The notes under the pieces were generated by a model. That model did not search any database and was not told the DNA's origin. It saw nothing but the letters and a program-made list of their open reading frames with translations. The position numbers and the translations under genes are program-made. This document shows positions 61,103 to 64,000 of a stretch of DNA of 64,000 bases, in pieces. Within the stretch, counting starts at the first letter, position 1. The number at the start of each line of letters is the position of its first letter. The stretch is from Bacteroidales bacterium UBA4333 (GTDB lineage Bacteria > Bacteroidota > Bacteroidia > Bacteroidales > Paludibacteraceae). The DNA lies in the NCBI GenBank assembly GCA_002394335.1, contig DGTP01000014.1, positions 84,370-148,369 on the forward strand, read 5' to 3'.

Positions 61103-61310
61103 GCGTCTTTAAGAAAGACGCCCCGTGTCAGCGGACACGGACTACATATTTGAGAGACTAATAGTCAACCACCTTGTGAGAATCTGGTAAATTTTTAAAG
61201 GGTAGTACGTTGGCATATGTTAGTGCACGTTTGGTGTACTACTTTTGCTATTTTCTACCCGCGGCTTACCAGAGCCTTCACAAGGAAAGTAGCAAAAGTA
61301 GTATTTTTTT
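61103..61310 (+). ncRNA. Structured RNA with two mutually exclusive folds
   Basis: Two 5' hairpins: GCGTCTTT/AAAGACGC (61103-61121) and CCGTGTC/GACACGG (61123-61140). Fold A: CCTTGTGA + CTGGTAA (61172-61190) pairs with TTACCAG + TCACAAGG (61266-61285), an internal loop between them. A bubble follows, and then GGGTAG (61200-61205) with CTACCC (61255-61260), giving a long rod. Fold B: 61237-61255 with 61285-61303, 14 perfect pairs plus extension, followed by seven T, an intrinsic terminator. The folds exclude each other. A rod with a central bubble recalls 6S RNA; the switch recalls attenuators. I cannot assign a family. Confidence 0.55.
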
Positions 61311-61367
61311 GTACGTGTCTGTATCAACCAGCAGCAAATCTGCTATCCCTTTGCAACCAACCTGCAA

Positions 61368-61400
61368 TTAATCCGCTGTTAATCCGCTGTTAATCCGCAG
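61368..61400. repeat. Three 11-bp tandem repeats, TTAATCCGCTG
   Basis: Units at 61368-61378, 61379-61389 and 61390-61400; the last ends CAG instead of CTG. Period equals about one helical turn. Confidence 0.9.
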
Positions 61401-61410
61401 AAAAACACGA

Positions 61411-61454
61411 AACATATACGATAGATATACGTTAGATATACGTTAGATACACGA
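61411..61454. repeat. Four 11-bp tandem repeats, TAGATATACGT type
   Basis: Units AACATATACGA (61411-61421), TAGATATACGT twice (61422-61443) and TAGATACACGA (61444-61454). A second set with the same 11-bp period as at 61368. Confidence 0.9.
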
Positions 61455-61597
61455 TACATTAGTATAGTCTAAGTATAGGCAGAGGCTAACCTTGCGATAA
61501 TCTCGAAATACCTTCTATTCGATTCTCTCTCGTTAGTGTCTCGTCAGTCTGATTTGGACTATATAGATGTAGAAATTAACTAAAAAAATTTGATATT

Positions 61598-62836
61598 ATG
61601 AAACCTGATTACTTTGAGAAAATTCAAAAGCGGTATGACGAATTAGCCAAAGAAGGCTTTAGTTTTACCACCGGAATTAAATTTTATCAATCTTTATTAA
61701 AGGAACTTCCTAATGTTCCTGATGATACGTATTGTACTCATGAATATATGTTCAGGATTCATGAGAGCATACATAAAGATAAGTCATCTAAGACACTTTT
61801 GTATAGGCTCTACAATGATGAAACCTGTGAATGGTCGGAATGGAGAGAAAATGATTTCAATACAATTGATGATATGACGAGGACTATTCTTGACAGTAGC
61901 CCATCGGTGTATTGGAAGGATAAAGATGATGTTGAGCGTGTAGATTTTATGTGGGATGTGATTCTTAAAGGCAAAAAAATCTATATACTAAATATGGATG
62001 GAAGTGAAAATAGTTACGCTCCAAGCAGACAATTAGTTTTGTATGCTCCTGAATTATTACAAAAAAAATATATAAGAAAATCTGACAAAAAAGAAATAGG
62101 CGGAGATATATTTCCATGGTTGTTTATACAGGTCGGACGGCCAGCTTTTAGATATCCTGATACTCCTGTTGGTGCGGAAATATTCTCACTGCATACTCGT
62201 GAAACTACGGAAGAATCAAGACATTCTTTTGCTCTGTTATTGGTACACGGTTTCCCTGAAATATATGATGATAAAAAAAGTGGCACCGCTGCACGCAAAC
62301 AGACTGTAAAAGAAATAGAAGATGACTTAGCAAAAGGTGTCTTGCCGGCAGAGATTGTCAATGCCCAGGTGCATATTAACTATGACGGTGCGATGTTTAC
62401 GCCTGCGCAGGGTCTCCAATATGCCCAAAAGCGGATAGAGGAATTTGAAAAAAGACTGAACGAGATCAATCCGGAATTCCTTCACCTCAAAGAAATCCTA
62501 AATATGTCTCCCGAGGAGAAAGAAAAGTTTATTGCCGAAGAAAAGAAAAAGGAAGCACAAGCAAAAAAAGAAAAAGCTGCGAGGAAAGCAGCAAAAAAAG
62601 CTGAGAAAGAGGCAGAAGAAAAGAAGAAATCCAAGCTATTTTGGATAGGGACTGCTGTATGGCTCATCACGCTAATGTCTCTGTGTGGAATCACATTAGC
62701 ATTAGATGAATTTTTATACATCGAAGGATGGGTTGCGTTTGCAATATTCGCCGGAGGCATAATAATAGTTCATTTCGTATGGAAAACCGTTAAAAAGCAT
62801 CTTAAACGCAAGTGGAGTATCAAAGATGAAGAATAA
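61598..62836 (+). CDS. Unknown protein with Lys/Glu coiled coil and two C-terminal membrane helices
   Basis: 412 residues, no family recognised. A soluble N-terminal region of about 280 residues contains aromatic-rich pieces (YDELAKEGFSFTTGIKFY, DIFPWLFIQVGRPAFRYPD). A predicted coiled coil about 280-345 becomes almost pure Lys/Ala/Glu (KKEAQAKKEKAARKAAKKAE). Then helices 347-368 (LFWIGTAVWLITLMSLCGI) and about 374-395, and a basic tail. Likely topology: both ends cytoplasmic. Codon use is more AT-rich than the rest of the window, suggesting acquisition. The next gene starts 2 nt after the stop. Confidence 0.75.
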   Translation: MKPDYFEKIQKRYDELAKEGFSFTTGIKFYQSLLKELPNVPDDTYCTHEYMFRIHESIHKDKSSKTLLYRLYNDETCEWSEWRENDFNTIDDMTRTILDSSPSVYWKDKDDVERVDFMWDVILKGKKIYILNMDGSENSYAPSRQLVLYAPELLQKKYIRKSDKKEIGGDIFPWLFIQVGRPAFRYPDTPVGAEIFSLHTRETTEESRHSFALLLVHGFPEIYDDKKSGTAARKQTVKEIEDDLAKGVLPAEIVNAQVHINYDGAMFTPAQGLQYAQKRIEEFEKRLNEINPEFLHLKEILNMSPEEKEKFIAEEKKKEAQAKKEKAARKAAKKAEKEAEEKKKSKLFWIGTAVWLITLMSLCGITLALDEFLYIEGWVAFAIFAGGIIIVHFVWKTVKKHLKRKWSIKDEE

Positions 62837-62838
62837 TT

Positions 62839-63780
62839 ATGATGCAGAACACCCATCCACATACGCATAAATGTTCGATGAGTGCAAGTTGTGCTTATCG
62901 CGACACGCAGCAATGCCCGGATAATAGTACCGGATGTATGTTGTACTATCAAAACAACATTTCCGAAACTCTTGGCGGAACAGAAATTCAAGAGAAGAAC
63001 GAAAACAAAATAAACATTAAAGATGGTATGTCGGGAGAAGAAATGCAACAGCAAATGGAATTGCAATTACATGAGCAATATGCTCAAAACAATAATGCTT
63101 ACTTAAATAGTATTATAGCTCTATTTGTAGGCATGTTGGCAGCAATAGGCGCTTATGGATATGTACTTATTCATAGCGTGAATTATTTTGAGCCCGTTAG
63201 TGGGAATGATACAAACTTGGAATATTCACTGACACAACTAACTTATGCTATGATTGTAGCAATCTTCGTAATAAATATTATAATGTGTATATGTATTATC
63301 CAAGGAACTGCGCAACGTTGTGAACAGTTTATTATACAGAGAATAAGAGATAAATATTACGATGAAAACTCTAAAAAGGAGATTTTTCCTGACAGCTATA
63401 AACCTTGTGATAAAAAAGGTTTGCAAATTGTACAAGGATTATATGGGGAATTTGTAAAAATAGGATGCATTACAGAAACAATGGTATTGCTCAGTTATTG
63501 TGCTAAACTTATTGATAATATTATTTCTTTAAAGGATGGCTATAATTTAAACCTTAATGCAACCATTTGGGTTACGATATCAGTACTTGTTTGTGTGGCA
63601 ATGGGATATATAGTGTTAAATTGTATGAGAAATTCAGAACAGAAATATTTCAATCGAGAGAATAATATAGAAAATCCAGAATCATCTACATCATCAATAG
63701 ATGAACGTAAGCCGATGTCATTCTTATATTATCTCAAAAAAATTTTTATTTTAAGATTTTGCTATATACTTGGTAAATAA
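62839..63780 (+). CDS. Unknown membrane protein with His/Cys-rich N-terminus
   Basis: 313 residues, unrecognised. The first 33 residues are rich in His and Cys (HPHTHKCSMSASC, RDTQQCPDNSTGC), like a small metal or redox site. A charged segment with GEEMQQQMELQLHEQYAQ precedes TM helices near 90-112 (IIALFVGMLAAIGAYGYVLI), 133-158, and 237-258 (TIWVTISVLVCVAMGYIVL), with a weaker one near 205. The tail is hydrophilic until a short hydrophobic end (IFILRFCYILG). Two consecutive ATG codons; the first is taken. Stop of the preceding gene is 2 nt away, so coupled expression is likely. The lower GC matches its neighbours. Confidence 0.7.
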   Translation: MMQNTHPHTHKCSMSASCAYRDTQQCPDNSTGCMLYYQNNISETLGGTEIQEKNENKINIKDGMSGEEMQQQMELQLHEQYAQNNNAYLNSIIALFVGMLAAIGAYGYVLIHSVNYFEPVSGNDTNLEYSLTQLTYAMIVAIFVINIIMCICIIQGTAQRCEQFIIQRIRDKYYDENSKKEIFPDSYKPCDKKGLQIVQGLYGEFVKIGCITETMVLLSYCAKLIDNIISLKDGYNLNLNATIWVTISVLVCVAMGYIVLNCMRNSEQKYFNRENNIENPESSTSSIDERKPMSFLYYLKKIFILRFCYILGK

Positions 63781-63860
63781 ACAACAACATAATAGGAGTA
63801 AGCTGAAAATCCTTAGAAAAGAGTAAGCAAAAATTAGTTTAATTTAAAATTTTAAACAAA

Positions 63861-64000
63861 ATGAAAAATTTAATTGCAAAAGTGTTTGGCGTAGAAATTT
63901 ACGCAAATGCACAGAACATCCATGGTAGAAAATCAAGTGGGGTGGAAGACGCAAATTCTTGTTATCACAATTGGAGCAAGAACACCTACGATGTAGGTCC
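63861..64000 (+). CDS. Partial gene at the window edge, unknown product
   Basis: ATG at 63861 opens a frame that runs off the window after 46 codons (MKNLIAKVFGVEIYANAQ...). The start follows an AT-rich stretch without a clear promoter. No stop is reached, and the visible part gives no family. It probably belongs to the same AT-rich island as the two genes before it. Confidence 0.55.
   Translation, partial: MKNLIAKVFGVEIYANAQNIHGRKSSGVEDANSCYHNWSKNTYDVG

Larger units (their letters stand above)
61311..61597. other. Leader region before the first gene of the AT-rich island
   Basis: After the terminator of the structured RNA: two 11-bp repeat arrays (61368-61400, 61411-61454), then 140 nt of AT-rich sequence. 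No TAnnTTTG promoter was found between 61310 and the ATG at 61598, so expression of the next gene may depend on read-through of the terminator. Confidence 0.6.

Noticed and set aside
60957..61112. Short plus ORF between the tandem promoters before the structured RNA
   Set aside because: Covers promoter sequences and hairpins, and the protein-like part is low complexity.
61103..61310. tmRNA, RNase P RNA or SRP RNA as identity of the structured RNA
   Set aside because: None of their conserved cores or tRNA-like ends are present and the length does not fit.

Overview
The window looks like a chromosomal segment from the order Bacteroidales (phylum Bacteroidota), probably an anaerobic gut-type member outside the best-studied Bacteroides species. 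The evidence is a SusC/SusD pair, a TonB receptor paired with a DUF4249 lipoprotein, DUF4293, class III fructose-bisphosphatase, an HU-LysM protein, and Bacteroidota promoters (TTTG at -33, TAnnTTTG at -7). Almost everywhere the two promoter elements are separated by exactly 20 nt. Assignment below order level is not possible from the sequence alone. Base composition is moderate except for the last ~3 kb, which is clearly AT-rich.

Layout. 0.1-0.9 kb: lone tyrosine recombinase. 0.9-1.4 kb: gene-free stretch with a promoter and a purine-rich hairpin array. 1.4-14 kb (minus): nine tightly packed genes, read rimO, HU, HU-TM-LysM fusion, uvrA, WbpM/CapD-type dehydratase, WecA-type sugar-phosphate transferase, ABC-F ATPase, polysaccharide-deacetylase-like protein, glycosyltransferase. 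14.1-17.9 kb: recQ diverging from an MFS transporter. 17.9-25.3 kb: polysaccharide-utilisation-like locus (lipoprotein, SusC, SusD, secreted multi-repeat protein). 25.9-36.2 kb (plus): fumarase, a peptidase-less M23-type membrane stub, dxr, rseP, TonB receptor, DUF4249, WbpD-type acetyltransferase, DUF4293, mscS. 36.1-38.4 kb (minus): rlmN, glyA. 38.5-44 kb (plus): fbp, yceD-rpmF, an RsuA/RluB-type pseudouridine synthase, DUF1846. 44.3-50.9 kb: WbpB-type dehydrogenase and an exopolysaccharide export set (two Wza-like lipoproteins, a Wzc-like tyrosine kinase with a Gly-Tyr tail, a secreted hydrolase-LysM protein). 51-55.8 kb: iorA, iorB, aminotransferase and CoA-transferase, a plausible aromatic amino-acid fermentation module. 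55.9-58.1 kb (minus): queF-queC-queD-queE. 58.1-64 kb: tRNA-Lys, several small transcription units, an HTH-like protein diverging from a membrane Ser/Thr kinase, a structured RNA, and an AT-rich island of unrecognised membrane proteins, the last gene cut by the window edge.

The features most worth a second look are non-coding: (1) a pseudoknot resembling a preQ1 riboswitch abutting the queF start codon, with a competing upstream hairpin; (2) a ~200-nt structured RNA at 61.1 kb with two mutually exclusive long folds, one an intrinsic terminator, followed by two sets of 11-bp tandem repeats and unknown membrane genes; (3) mirror-symmetric interleaved divergent promoters with identical geometry at glyA/fbp and at the HTH/kinase pair. 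Unusual proteins include the HU-TM-LysM fusion, the Gly-Tyr-tailed tyrosine kinase and the peptidase-less M23 stub. All assignments are by reading motifs; no database search was run.
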